Source of the DNA: an uncultured Acidimicrobiales bacterium
Lineage (GTDB): Bacteria > Actinomycetota > Acidimicrobiia > Acidimicrobiales > SZUA-35
Assembly: GCA_937976305.1 (NCBI GenBank)
Contig: CALJSB010000027.1
Coordinates: forward strand, 1-64,000
Direction: 5' to 3'
Length of the DNA: 64,000 bases
Under the pieces are notes generated by a model that did no database searches, was not told the origin of the DNA, and saw only the letters and a list, made by a program, of their open reading frames with translations. This document shows positions 34,069 to 42,806 of the stretch, one piece after another. Position numbers and translations under genes: made by a program. Every line of letters begins with the position of its first letter. Within the stretch, counting starts at the first letter, position 1.

Positions 34069-35271
34069 CTAACCGAGTTCGCTGCCGACGATCGACACGA
34101 AGCTGACGCAATTGCCGGGCGCACCACCGAGGTTGTGCGTCATCCCGAGCTTCTTGCCACCCTCGGTCACGCTCTTGATCTGACGCTCTGGCGGTGCTTC
34201 TTCACGGAGCTGGAGCCAACACTCGAACAACATCCGAAGTCCTGAGGCGCCAATCGGGTGACCAAAGCTCTTCAGTCCGCCGTCGGGGTTCACCGGCAGT
34301 TCGCCGTCGAGGTCGTAGGTGCCCGCAAGCACCTCTTTCCAGCCGAGACCTCGCTCAGCAAAGCCGAGGTCTTCCATCAACACGAGTTCGGTTGGCGTGA
34401 AGCAGTCGTGCACTTCGGCCATGGCGATCTCGGCCCGGGGATTCTCGACCCCCGCTTGGGCGTATGCATCTGCAGCACACGCAGAGACCTCGTGGAAGGT
34501 CGAGTAGTCGTAGTCAGAATCGATCGGGCCGGCTCCGGGGCCAGCGGTGAAGGCCAAGGCCTTCACGTACAACGGGTTGTCGGTGTACTTGTGAGCGTCT
34601 TCTGCCCGCACGATGATCGCCGCGGCTGCGCCGTCGCTGACACCCGAGCAGTCGAAGATGCCGAGCTGACCAGCAATCAGCGGGGCGTTGCAGATCTTCT
34701 CCTGGCTGACTTCCTTCTGGAACTGCGCACGAGGGTTGCGGGCGCCGTTGTAGTGGTTCTTCCACGCGATGCGAGTCATCACGTCTTTCATCTCGGTCTC
34801 GTCGACGCCGTACTTGCTGGCGTAGGCAGGGGCGAGAAGTGAGAAGCTGGCAGGAGCCGTCAGCGTGGGAGCCGTACCGTCGTCGGGAATGGTGCCGCCG
34901 ACGAGGCCCGACATGCCGTTGTCCTTCAGCTTCTCGACGCCAAAGGCGGCGACCATGTCGTAGGCGCCAGAGGCGACGGCGTAGCAGGCGTTGCGGAATG
35001 CCTCTGAACCGGTGGCGCACATGTTCTCGACACGGGTCACGGGCTTGTAGTCGATCTTGAGCGCTCGGCTGAGCGTCAGACCGGACACACCCGAACCAAG
35101 GGTGCCAAACCAATAGGCGTCGATGTCGTCTTGATTGATGCCAGCCGAGGCGTAGGCCTCGGTCGATGCGTCGACGAGCATGTCTTCGACGCTCTTGTCC
35201 CAGTGCTCACCGAATGGGGTGCAACCCATCCCGACGATCGCAACTTGATCCTTGATTCCTCGTGATCCCAT
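34069..35271 (-). CDS. thiolase-family protein (SCP-x/lipid-transfer type acetyl-CoA acetyltransferase)
   Basis: 400 aa. The nucleophilic Cys lies in RVENMCATGSEAFRNACYAVASG; SFGHPIGASGLRM contains the conserved His and MTHNLGGAPGNCVSFVSI the second Cys region. It belongs to the SCP2-type thiolases that often act with an OB-fold (DUF35) partner in degrading branched or steroid-like acyl-CoAs. Directly upstream (35 bases, same strand) is a synthase-like protein with an OB-fold, a suitable partner. GGGG before the ATG is a modest ribosome site. Confidence 0.88.
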   Translation of the reverse strand: MGSRGIKDQVAIVGMGCTPFGEHWDKSVEDMLVDASTEAYASAGINQDDIDAYWFGTLGSGVSGLTLSRALKIDYKPVTRVENMCATGSEAFRNACYAVASGAYDMVAAFGVEKLKDNGMSGLVGGTIPDDGTAPTLTAPASFSLLAPAYASKYGVDETEMKDVMTRIAWKNHYNGARNPRAQFQKEVSQEKICNAPLIAGQLGIFDCSGVSDGAAAAIIVRAEDAHKYTDNPLYVKALAFTAGPGAGPIDSDYDYSTFHEVSACAADAYAQAGVENPRAEIAMAEVHDCFTPTELVLMEDLGFAERGLGWKEVLAGTYDLDGELPVNPDGGLKSFGHPIGASGLRMLFECWLQLREEAPPERQIKSVTEGGKKLGMTHNLGGAPGNCVSFVSIVGSELG

Positions 35272-35306
35272 GGTGGTCCCCTAGTGGTTGTCTTTGGCCT
35301 TCGTGC

Positions 35307-36722
35307 TCAGGAGGCGAGTGGCTTTGCTTTCCAAAAGTAGTTGTGGATGCCTTCTGCTGTCAGCATCCGGCGAAAGGTCATCTCGACCCGATCACCGATC
35401 TTCACCTTGTCTGGATCGGCATCAGCGAGCTGACATTGAAATCGTCCGCCGCCATCGAAGTCGATCACCACAGTAATCGTGGGAGGCGACAACGAGTAAG
35501 CGAGGTGGTCAATGGTGAACGTCGCGACCGTCGCCGGAACGTCGGCCATCACGACTGGCTCCATCTCATCGACCGCGCCTCCCTTGACCGAAACCCGGGT
35601 CGGCGGAAGGTGAACGGTGCCGGTCGAACGGTCTCGAGAGCCGACAAACCCGTACTTCCACGCCTGGTTGCGGAGCGCTGGTGGAGCAAACGGAGGCACC
35701 GGGTCGGGCCGACGTGGTGGCTCGCGATCGAGAAAGCCACGCCAGGTCAAGAACGTGTTGTAGTCAATCGTGGTGGTGTCTTCGAACTGAGACGCCAGCG
35801 TTGCCGATGGCTGATAGTTCGTGATGGCTTCGGTGGTTCGATAGAAGCCAACATCACAACCGTCGGCGAGGTGGATCACCATGATCGTCTCGCCGGCGCC
35901 GGCGTTGTCGAGCACAGACGAGAGCACGACGCCGGCCTGTGATGAGCCGGTGTTGCCAATCACTCCAGTGTGATCGTCGGCCATGGGCCGACCGTCGACA
36001 CCTGCGGCTCGAGCTGCTCCCCGCACGGCTCGAGCGTGCATGCCGGCCACGACGACGTGGTCGATGTCGTCTGGTTCGAGGCTGCACTCTTTCAACGCAG
36101 CGCTGGCCGCGTCGGTAACGAGCGGCAGGTATGCGTGCTCGCCGAAGCGCTCTTCCCAGACCCGGCTGTAGTTCCACTCGGGCTGCCGCCAGCGGTCAAG
36201 GAACTCAGCGGTCGACGATGCGCCGCCGAGCCACTCGGCGATGACGTCGCCGTCGTTGTCGTCACCAATCATCCAGGCGATGGCAGCGTCACCGAGCGCG
36301 GACTCGTCGCCAGAGCCAGGGCGACCGGAACGCACATCTGAGGCCACGACCATCGTTGGCTTCGACGAGTCGAGTGCTGAACGCAACGCGGCGTTGACCG
36401 ACCGGGCCGAGCCCGTCATGTCGCCGGCAAACACGTGCTGGGGCAGGTTGAGTGCAGCGTGGATCACCGTGGCGTTGGTCTTGTCGAGGTAGGGCGGCGT
36501 GGCGCTCGCGAAGTAGACGGCATTTGGCGTCAGCTTCTCGGTACCGCCGATCGATCGCAGCAAGCCCCGGGCGGCCTCAACCGACATCGAGGTGGCGTCT
36601 TCGTCGTAACCGGCAACCGAGCGAGTGCCTCGCCCACCGCCAGACCCAAGAGCCGCCGTGACGTCAGCTCGATCGAGCCGGTAGTACGGGATGTAGGCGC
36701 TGTAACCGAGAATGCCTCGCAT
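35307..36722 (-). CDS. HMG-CoA synthase-like / OB-fold (DUF35) protein
   Basis: 471 aa. Residues 1-340 have the thiolase-like fold of HMG-CoA synthase/KAS III relatives (RGILGYSAYIPYYRLDR, ATSMSVEAARGLL, HTGVIGNTGSSQAGVVL). Where the catalytic Cys is expected the sequence reads DMTGSARS, so classical condensation is unlikely. The C-terminal about 120 residues look like the DUF35 OB-fold (VVMADVPATVATFTIDHL, KIGDRVEMTFRRM). It may be a scaffold or hydratase/aldolase-type partner for the adjacent thiolase. AAAGAGG 4 bases before the ATG fixes the start. Confidence 0.82.
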   Translation of the reverse strand: MRGILGYSAYIPYYRLDRADVTAALGSGGGRGTRSVAGYDEDATSMSVEAARGLLRSIGGTEKLTPNAVYFASATPPYLDKTNATVIHAALNLPQHVFAGDMTGSARSVNAALRSALDSSKPTMVVASDVRSGRPGSGDESALGDAAIAWMIGDDNDGDVIAEWLGGASSTAEFLDRWRQPEWNYSRVWEERFGEHAYLPLVTDAASAALKECSLEPDDIDHVVVAGMHARAVRGAARAAGVDGRPMADDHTGVIGNTGSSQAGVVLSSVLDNAGAGETIMVIHLADGCDVGFYRTTEAITNYQPSATLASQFEDTTTIDYNTFLTWRGFLDREPPRRPDPVPPFAPPALRNQAWKYGFVGSRDRSTGTVHLPPTRVSVKGGAVDEMEPVVMADVPATVATFTIDHLAYSLSPPTITVVIDFDGGGRFQCQLADADPDKVKIGDRVEMTFRRMLTAEGIHNYFWKAKPLAS

Positions 36723-36800
36723 CGAACCTCTTTCACTCTGTGCCGTTTCACACGGTGCCGTCGCTCCCGAAACTATCTCTCCCCGCCGACTCGGTCGAAC

Positions 36801-37940
36801 TCACACGCTGAGATCGAGGGCGTTGTAGTCGACGATCTCTCGGCGGGCAGCGTCGTCGAATCGCACGTCTTGGCCCGCCAACGGCAGGTACTCAAACGGT
36901 TGCTCGTCGGGATAGCGCTGGCGCCGGGCATCGATCCCCCACCCGATCGCTTTCGAACGCTGAGCGATGCGCTCTGCATCGAGCTCGCCAACCTTGCCGT
37001 GGATGCCGCTTCCGGTCTGCCCGAGCACCGATGCTCGGCGATGAAAGCCCATGTTGAGGGTCACGCGTCGATCAGGGCTCGTGTTGGCGAACGAACCGTG
37101 CACCGCCTGGCGATTGACAATGGCGACATCGCCAGGCTCGCACACGAGTGGAACGGCATCGGGCAGCCGCTCCGAACCAGCCGCCTCGACCATCCCGGCA
37201 ATGTCGACCGTGCGCAGCTTGTGGGTGCCGGGCACGACCCACACACCGTTTGCTGGCGTGCACCCGAACACCTGCCCCATCAGGTTGAAGCCATGGGAGC
37301 CCTGATCCCAGTCGGGCGAGTCCCAGTGGGTGACGCCATCGCGATGCCACGCAACCGAGGGGCCAACCCCCGGGTCCTTCATGAAGAGCACCTCGTTGAA
37401 CGGGGTGAAGTCTCGTCCGTTGATGGCGGCAGCAATGCCGAGCAGATCTGGGTGTCCGTACACCCGCAGACACGCATCGCTGAACTGCAACGTGCCGTGA
37501 ACGACGTACACAACCTCATCGGGCGCGTCCGCCGGAGCTTCGGGCTCGTGCATCTTCACCGGATGACGGCCGTGTGCCAGCTTCGTCCCGCCAACAGGAT
37601 CAGACAGTGTCTTGGCCCAGATTACGTTCTGCGCTTCGAGATCGGTGCCGTAGGCCGGGTTGCCATCGCTGTCGACATCGGCCCCTCGATGCACCGGCAG
37701 ACGCCGGCGAAACTGGGCCAAGTCGCTCTCGATATCAGCCAGTTCGTCGGGCCCGAGCACCCCTTCGAAGATGTAGAAGCCGTACTGCCAATAGGCCTCG
37801 ACGATCTCTGGGTGAAGAACTCCTTCGCCCACAAACCGCACCGGGCCACGGTTGCCAAGCTCAAAGGCTCGGCGTTCTCCATCGGCGAAGTACTCCTGCA
37901 ACTCGGCGCTGGCAACCATTCGCCACATTTGCACGAGCAT
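36801..37940 (-). CDS. phytanoyl-CoA dioxygenase (PhyH) family protein
   Basis: 379 aa (372 from the second ATG). The iron-binding facial triad is visible: HxD in VAWHRDGVTHWD and the distal His in NRQAVHGSFANTSPDRR, the latter also giving the Arg that holds 2-oxoglutarate. Longer than many PhyH proteins. It should hydroxylate an acyl-CoA, lipid or small secondary metabolite with O2 and 2-oxoglutarate; substrate unknown. It lies 33 bases after the ABC permease gene on the same strand and 78 bases before the OB-fold/thiolase pair, so it could be co-transcribed with either. Confidence 0.88.
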   Translation of the reverse strand: MLVQMWRMVASAELQEYFADGERRAFELGNRGPVRFVGEGVLHPEIVEAYWQYGFYIFEGVLGPDELADIESDLAQFRRRLPVHRGADVDSDGNPAYGTDLEAQNVIWAKTLSDPVGGTKLAHGRHPVKMHEPEAPADAPDEVVYVVHGTLQFSDACLRVYGHPDLLGIAAAINGRDFTPFNEVLFMKDPGVGPSVAWHRDGVTHWDSPDWDQGSHGFNLMGQVFGCTPANGVWVVPGTHKLRTVDIAGMVEAAGSERLPDAVPLVCEPGDVAIVNRQAVHGSFANTSPDRRVTLNMGFHRRASVLGQTGSGIHGKVGELDAERIAQRSKAIGWGIDARRQRYPDEQPFEYLPLAGQDVRFDDAARREIVDYNALDLSV

Positions 37941-37973
37941 CGGAAAACTTGCAAGGAACTCCGGAGAAGCTCG

Positions 37974-39161
37974 TCAGTTCGAACCGCCGCTCACCGCGAG
38001 TGCAGGGTCGAGACGAGCTGCTTTGGCGGCGGGGTAGAAACCAGCGAGCATGCCGATGACCAAGGCGGCGCCGAGACCGGATGCCAACGCGAGTGGTGGG
38101 AGATCAACCACCCAGCCTTGGCGGCGGGCATAGCCGATCGTGATGCCCGACCCGAGCAGGATGCCAAGCACCCCACCCAGGCCAGACAACAAAGCAGCCT
38201 CCAACACAAACTGAGAACGGATGTGGCCACGAGTGGCACCGAGAGCCCTGCGAAGACCAATCTCGCCCCGTCGTTCGAGCACAGAGATCACCATCACGTT
38301 GGCGATACCTACGCCTCCCACAAGCAGCGCAACACCACCGAGAGCCAGCAACAAGTTCTGAAGATTCTGATCGACCTCGGCGCGAGCCTCGAGCAGATCG
38401 GACGGGCGGGAAACATCAACCTTCGCTGGCCGACCCGGATGAGCCGTCGGGGCAAGCAGCGGACGTGTCTCGTTGATCAGATCGGGGTCGACGCGAACGT
38501 AGATCGCGGTCGGGTTCGGTTCGACGCCAAGCAGTTCGATTGCCGCTTGATCGCCAATGAGCACCTTGCGCGAGATATCGGGGTTGAGTGGTAGCTCGTC
38601 GAGGATGCCGACAACAACAAAGTCCTGTCCGCCCACGTCGATGACCGGACCACCCTCGAGGTCGGTGATGCCCAGTCGAATCGCAGCCACGTCGCCCAGC
38701 ACCACGACGGGGAGCGCTCGCAGTCCGTCATCCAACGGACGACCCGCTGTGGTGTCCACCCGCAGCGTCTCGAACAATTCGGGAGACGCCGCCATGGCGT
38801 TGATGCCAACGACGTTGGTGTCGCGGTCATTGCGCCGCACCTCGAATTCGGTGCTGATCACCGCAGCAGCAGCGTCGACATTTTCGACGCGCCTGATCAT
38901 GGGTTCCGCCTCGATCGGCAGCGGTTCGATGCTGATGCCCGTCGACGAGGCTTCAACCCGAAGCAGGTTGGTGCCCAAGCTGTCGAGTTGGGCGATCAGC
39001 GCAGCCTTTGACGACGACGAGATACCGACGACCGCAACCATCGATGCAATACCGATGGCGATGCCGAGCGCCGTGAGCGCCGTGCGACCGCGCCGGCTGC
39101 GCAGTCCGACGACACTCGTCGACACCACATCGCGGGCTCGGAGTTTTGATCGATCCATCAT
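37974..39161 (-). CDS. MacB-like ABC transporter permease (FtsX family)
   Basis: 395 aa. One N-terminal helix (TALTALGIAIGIASMVAVVGISSS), a large extracytoplasmic MacB-type domain (about residues 45-255), then three C-terminal helices (LLALGGVALLVGGVGIANVMV; LGGVLGILLGSGITI; LASGLGAALVIGMLAGFYPA) with the RRGEIGLRRALGATRGHI loop. This is the mechanotransmission type of transporter that works on periplasmic or envelope substrates. Four-base overlap with the ATPase gene. Last gene of the lipoprotein-adaptor-ABC operon. Confidence 0.92.
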   Translation of the reverse strand: MMDRSKLRARDVVSTSVVGLRSRRGRTALTALGIAIGIASMVAVVGISSSSKAALIAQLDSLGTNLLRVEASSTGISIEPLPIEAEPMIRRVENVDAAAAVISTEFEVRRNDRDTNVVGINAMAASPELFETLRVDTTAGRPLDDGLRALPVVVLGDVAAIRLGITDLEGGPVIDVGGQDFVVVGILDELPLNPDISRKVLIGDQAAIELLGVEPNPTAIYVRVDPDLINETRPLLAPTAHPGRPAKVDVSRPSDLLEARAEVDQNLQNLLLALGGVALLVGGVGIANVMVISVLERRGEIGLRRALGATRGHIRSQFVLEAALLSGLGGVLGILLGSGITIGYARRQGWVVDLPPLALASGLGAALVIGMLAGFYPAAKAARLDPALAVSGGSN

Positions 39162-39856
39162 TGGTCAACCGCCCGCTGTCGAACCGCCCCGTCGCGAACC
39201 TCAATCTGGCGAGGGAGCTGAGCAGCGAGGTCGGCATCGTGGGTGATGACCACGATCGTCGACCCATCGGCGTTGAGCTGTTTGAGTAAATCAACGATGC
39301 CGTCGCCGGTTGCCGTATCGAGGTTGCCGGTCGGTTCGTCGGCCAAGATCAGCGACGGTTCAGCCACGATGGCCCTGGCGATGGCCACTCGTTGACGCTG
39401 ACCGCCCGAAAGTTTGGTGGGGCGGGCATGCAGCCGATCACCGAGGCCGACCTTTTCGAGGGCGATCTGGGCCATCTCCCGTCGCTGACGCCCACTCGTA
39501 CCTCGATACAGGAGGCCGGCGGCAACGTTGTCGAGAGCGCTCAGCGTTTCGATGAGATGGAAGCTCTGAAACACGAAGCCCAACCGGGCAGAGCGCAAAC
39601 CCGACAACCGGCGATCACTCAACTTCGACGTATCCGTGCCCTCGATGAGAAGGCGGCCCTCGGTTGGCCGATCGAGTGTCCCCATGATGTTGAGCAGCGT
39701 CGACTTGCCCGAACCCGATGGCCCGACAACGGCAACCATCTCGCCGGCCTCGATCCGAAGATCGACACCCACCAGTGCGTTGACTGGCGGCGAGCCCGGG
39801 TAGGTGCGGTGCACGCCCTCGAGCTCGAGAACTGCCGTGTCGCTGGCACGTGTCAT
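39158..39856 (-). CDS. ABC transporter ATP-binding protein (MacB/LolD type)
   Basis: 232 aa. Walker A GPSGSGKST, signature LSGGQRQRVAIARAI, Walker B LILADEPTGNLD, His switch VITHD. GNLD and the GFVFQSFHLI segment are characteristic of LolD/MacB ATPases. Couples ATP hydrolysis to the FtsX-type permease downstream. Its ATG overlaps the adaptor stop and its stop overlaps the permease start. Confidence 0.94.
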   Translation of the reverse strand: MTRASDTAVLELEGVHRTYPGSPPVNALVGVDLRIEAGEMVAVVGPSGSGKSTLLNIMGTLDRPTEGRLLIEGTDTSKLSDRRLSGLRSARLGFVFQSFHLIETLSALDNVAAGLLYRGTSGRQRREMAQIALEKVGLGDRLHARPTKLSGGQRQRVAIARAIVAEPSLILADEPTGNLDTATGDGIVDLLKQLNADGSTIVVITHDADLAAQLPRQIEVRDGAVRQRAVDQ

Positions 39857-40911
39857 AGCGGTATGACGACGTTGTCGCCCTCGTCGAGTCCATCAATGAT
39901 GGCTGTTGTTCCAATCACCGAGACCAGTTCGACCTCGACTCGCTGCACCCCTCCGCCGTTGTCGACTTCCACCTGCCATCTGCCGTCCGACATCGCAAGG
40001 AGTGCGCGAACGGGGACGGTCAGCGCGTCGGTCGCCTGAGTCAGCGATCCGACGACTTCAACCGACTGACCGAGCTCATCGGGATTCACGCCGTCGACCG
40101 AGATCTCGATCAGTTGGCGAACCCCATCGTCGTCGCTCACCCGGGAAGAGCGAGTAACAACACCTGTCACAGGTGGCTCGGCGCTCACATCGATCGTGGC
40201 CCCTTCCGGGAAGAATTCCCGGAGGGTCGTCGATCCGCTCACCGTGAGCACGGTGCCGGTGCCGGTGACTTCGATGGGTGTGAACGACTGCCCCACTCGA
40301 TATTCGGTCTGGAGCAGAACCTCGCTTGTCATGAACACGATCTGTGCCGAATCGACGATGCCTGTTGCGGGATGGCCGACAGATTTCTGCCAGTCCTTGA
40401 CCGCTCGCTGTGTCGACAGGCCGAACACCTCATCGAGCGTCATACGGCCCTTGTCGTCGAAGCCCAAATCGAGCAAGTACTGCTGGAACTGAGCAACGTC
40501 GGCGCCTTTCTGTTGGCCGAGCCGTGTGCCCGCTTCGTCGACCTCCCAGCGACCAACCAACCGAAGCGGCCGGTAGAGCGGAGACTCACCAAGCACAAAG
40601 AACACCGGGCGACCGCCCACCTCAACCAACACGTCGCCGCTCTTCAAGGTGGTCAACGGGGGCGGGGCCCAGGTGACGAGCCCAACGAGTTCCACCGGCA
40701 GCGTGATGCTGGTGCCATAGCCGACAGCAGCCTGGGCTTTCTGCGTCTCGACAACATCTTGGCGGACGACGGGAGCGAGCTCGGTGTCGACAGATGTCTC
40801 GGCCTCCGGGGCTGCGCTGGCCGGATTGTCGCCGCTCGAGCTACATCCGCCGGCGAGGACGGCGAGTGCAGATGCCGCAACCGCTGAGCCGATTGTTGAC
40901 GTGCGGACCAT
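39853..40911 (-). CDS. peptidoglycan-binding adaptor lipoprotein of the ABC exporter
   Basis: 352 aa from the ATG at 40911. Signal peptide ends at the lipobox LAGGC. Residues about 130-210 look like a PG-binding_1 domain (DVAQFQQYLLDLGFDDKGRMTLDEVFGLSTQRAVKDWQKSVG). The rest resembles a MacA/RND-type membrane-fusion protein: TTLKSGDVLVEVGGRPVF, then TDALTVPVRALLAMSDGRWQVEV and a terminal GLDEGDNVVIPL. The central coiled-coil hairpin of MacA is absent, as suits a Gram-positive. It would tie the ABC pump to the cell wall. Two bases separate it from the lipoprotein upstream. Confidence 0.85.
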   Translation of the reverse strand: MVRTSTIGSAVAASALAVLAGGCSSSGDNPASAAPEAETSVDTELAPVVRQDVVETQKAQAAVGYGTSITLPVELVGLVTWAPPPLTTLKSGDVLVEVGGRPVFFVLGESPLYRPLRLVGRWEVDEAGTRLGQQKGADVAQFQQYLLDLGFDDKGRMTLDEVFGLSTQRAVKDWQKSVGHPATGIVDSAQIVFMTSEVLLQTEYRVGQSFTPIEVTGTGTVLTVSGSTTLREFFPEGATIDVSAEPPVTGVVTRSSRVSDDDGVRQLIEISVDGVNPDELGQSVEVVGSLTQATDALTVPVRALLAMSDGRWQVEVDNGGGVQRVEVELVSVIGTTAIIDGLDEGDNVVIPL

Positions 40912-40913
40912 GC

Positions 40914-41441
40914 TCAGTTGTCCTCTCCGTACTTCTCGTACAGGTCCGGAACGACTTCGCGGTAGCAATCGTCTTCGTCTTGGAGGTACTGGGCATCGTC
41001 GAAGCCCTCCGCCTGATCCGCGCTGTCGAGACTGATGCCGCCGCCGTCCATCGTCACGACGTAGCCCTTCGCGGTGATGCACTTCTCGAGATCAGCAGAG
41101 GCATCGATGAGACGTGCCTCGTCTTCGGGGTCCATCTCGAGGCCAGATGCGGCGGGCTCGAGCAGACTCTCGCACTCGCGTTCGATCTCCAAGGCCTCTT
41201 CGTCAGACACACCCTCCGGAATACCCACACTGATGTCGAGGCCGCCGTTGTCGAAGTTCACCTCGCCTTCAAGGCCGGCCTCGGCCATGCAGTCGCGATA
41301 GTCCTCGGCGATCCGAGACTTCTCAGCCTCGCTGAGGTCATCGGTCGCAGACGCTCCACCAATGCCCCCGCAACCGGCCAGGAACACCGCCGCAACAAGT
41401 GCCGTTGCGATCCCAATCTGTTGCTCGCTGAATCGACGCAT
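40914..41441 (-). CDS. small lipoprotein, paralogue B
   Basis: 175 aa. Lipobox LAGC after a hydrophobic stretch. The mature protein is very acidic, begins GGASATDDLSEAEKSRIAEDYRDCM and ends DCYREVVPDLYEKYGEDN; MDPEDEARLIDASADLEKCI lies in the middle. These three segments are nearly the same in the gene just upstream, so the two are tandem duplicates. Four conserved Cys beyond the lipidated one could form disulphides. No family recognised. Start ATG shares one base with the stop of the upstream paralogue. Confidence 0.85.
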   Translation of the reverse strand: MRRFSEQQIGIATALVAAVFLAGCGGIGGASATDDLSEAEKSRIAEDYRDCMAEAGLEGEVNFDNGGLDISVGIPEGVSDEEALEIERECESLLEPAASGLEMDPEDEARLIDASADLEKCITAKGYVVTMDGGGISLDSADQAEGFDDAQYLQDEDDCYREVVPDLYEKYGEDN

Positions 41442-41992
41442 CAGTTTCCCTCTCCGTACTTCTCGTAGAGGTCTGGGACGACTTCGCGGTAGCAGTTGTC
41501 CTCTGCCTCAAGGTACGCGGCCTCGTCGAAGCTCTCGTCGAACTCGTCTTGATCGTCGCTGTTGAACTCGATGCCGCCCTCGGGGTTGATGGCGACGACA
41601 TACCCGGCCTCGGCCAGACACTGCTGCACGTCAGCCGAAGCATCGATCAGCCGGGCCTCATCCTCAGGATCCATCTGTTGTCCGGAGTCGAGATCTTCGA
41701 GGATCTTCTCGCACTCGAGCTCGATGGCTGTGATCTCTTCCATGGGCAGGGTCTCACCCTCGGGACCGATCTCTACGTCGATGCTCACGCCGTTGTTCTC
41801 GAAGGTGACGTGGCCGACGAGGCCACCTTCCTCCATGCAGTTGCTGTACTCCTGTGCCAGGCGTGACTTGTCCGCTTCACTGAGGTTGGCGGTTGCCGAT
41901 GCCCCACCGATCGCGTCACAAGCGGCAAGGAGGGTGACGCTCGCCAGTGCCACCGCCACCGTTCCTGCATTTCTCTTTGTCAGTTGTCTCAT
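41441..41992 (-). CDS. small lipoprotein, paralogue A
   Basis: 183 aa from the ATG at 41992, which has GGAG 5 bases upstream. Lipobox LLAAC, then GGASATANLSEADKSRLAQEY, MDPEDEARLIDASADVQQCL and a C-terminal CYREVVPDLYEKYGEGN, shared with paralogue B. It is the first gene of the operon that runs through the adaptor to the ABC permease. Probably a surface substrate-capture or sensor protein for the exporter; that role is inferred from position only. Confidence 0.85.
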   Translation of the reverse strand: MRQLTKRNAGTVAVALASVTLLAACDAIGGASATANLSEADKSRLAQEYSNCMEEGGLVGHVTFENNGVSIDVEIGPEGETLPMEEITAIELECEKILEDLDSGQQMDPEDEARLIDASADVQQCLAEAGYVVAINPEGGIEFNSDDQDEFDESFDEAAYLEAEDNCYREVVPDLYEKYGEGN

Positions 41993-42039
41993 GTTTGCTC
42001 CATGTACGTTCGAGGTCGTTGTTCCATGTGGGCACCACC

Positions 42040-42109
42040 CTGAGCGCAAGGCCTGAGAAGGTTCTGAGAAGTCCTGAGAGCCGCTTATGCGTTCTCAGTT
42101 TTTCCTCAG
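42040..42109. promoter_or_regulatory. CTGAG repeat cluster, probable response-regulator operator
   Basis: CTGAG at 42040, 42053, 42064 and 42074, then the inverted form CTCAG at 42094 and 42105. Spacings of 13, 11, 10 and 11 bases fit helical-turn-spaced binding by an OmpR-type dimer. The cluster fills the gap between the lipoprotein operon and the divergent response regulator. Confidence 0.65.
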
Positions 42110-42131
42110 AACCCAGTGAGAGACTGTGCTC

Positions 42132-42806
42132 ATGCGACTCCTGGTGGTCGAAGATGAACGAAACGTGGCCACTGCGTTGCAGAGCGGGCTGACTGCTGAG
42201 GGCTTCAGTGTCGACGTCGCCGACGACGGTGATACCGGCTTCTGGATGGCCAAAGAGCACGAGTACGGCCTGATCATCCTCGACGTGATGCTGCCGGGCC
42301 GGAACGGCTACCAGGTGTGTCGCGATTTACGGGCCGACGAAATCACCACACCGATTCTGATGTTGACCGCCAAAGACGGTGAGTACGACCAAGCCGAGGG
42401 TCTCGACACCGGCGCAGACGACTATCTGGTGAAGCCGTTCTCGTTTGTGGTGCTGTTGGCGCATGTTCGAGCGCTGCTCAGACGCGCAGGCGGCCCCAAC
42501 GATGAGCAAGCGGCGCTGATCGCTGGGGATCTGGAACTGAATCACTCCACCCGACAATGCAAAAGAGGTGACACAGCTGCCGAGCTCACCAAGCGCGAGT
42601 TCGACCTACTCGAAGTGCTTGCCTCCCACCCCGGTCAAGTGTTCAGCAAGGACCATCTGCTGTCACAGGTGTGGGGACCGACCTTTGACGGCGGCACCAA
42701 CGTCGTGGAGGTCTACATCGGGTACCTCCGACGTAAGATCGACCGCGGCTCCCTTCCGGCTCGTATCGAGACCGTGCACGGCCACGGATATCGGCTGGCA
42801 CCGTGA
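42132..42806 (+). CDS. OmpR-family response regulator
   Basis: 224 aa. Receiver domain with the acidic pocket VVEDE, phosphoacceptor D51 in LIILDVMLPG and Lys in YLVKPF; C-terminal winged helix with ELTKREFDLLEVLASHPGQVFSKDHLL and VVEVYIGYLRRKI. It overlaps the histidine kinase by four bases (GTGA). Most likely regulates itself and the divergent lipoprotein/ABC operon through the CTGAG repeats. ATG chosen over an upstream GTG; a GAGACT box lies 6 bases before it. Confidence 0.94.
   Translation: MRLLVVEDERNVATALQSGLTAEGFSVDVADDGDTGFWMAKEHEYGLIILDVMLPGRNGYQVCRDLRADEITTPILMLTAKDGEYDQAEGLDTGADDYLVKPFSFVVLLAHVRALLRRAGGPNDEQAALIAGDLELNHSTRQCKRGDTAAELTKREFDLLEVLASHPGQVFSKDHLLSQVWGPTFDGGTNVVEVYIGYLRRKIDRGSLPARIETVHGHGYRLAP

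Noticed and set aside
36435-38594. 719-codon open frame on the plus strand
   Set aside because: It lies wholly antisense to the PhyH and ABC permease genes, which carry clear family motifs. Its translation is Arg/His/Gly-rich with no domain, as expected for a mirror frame in GC-rich DNA.
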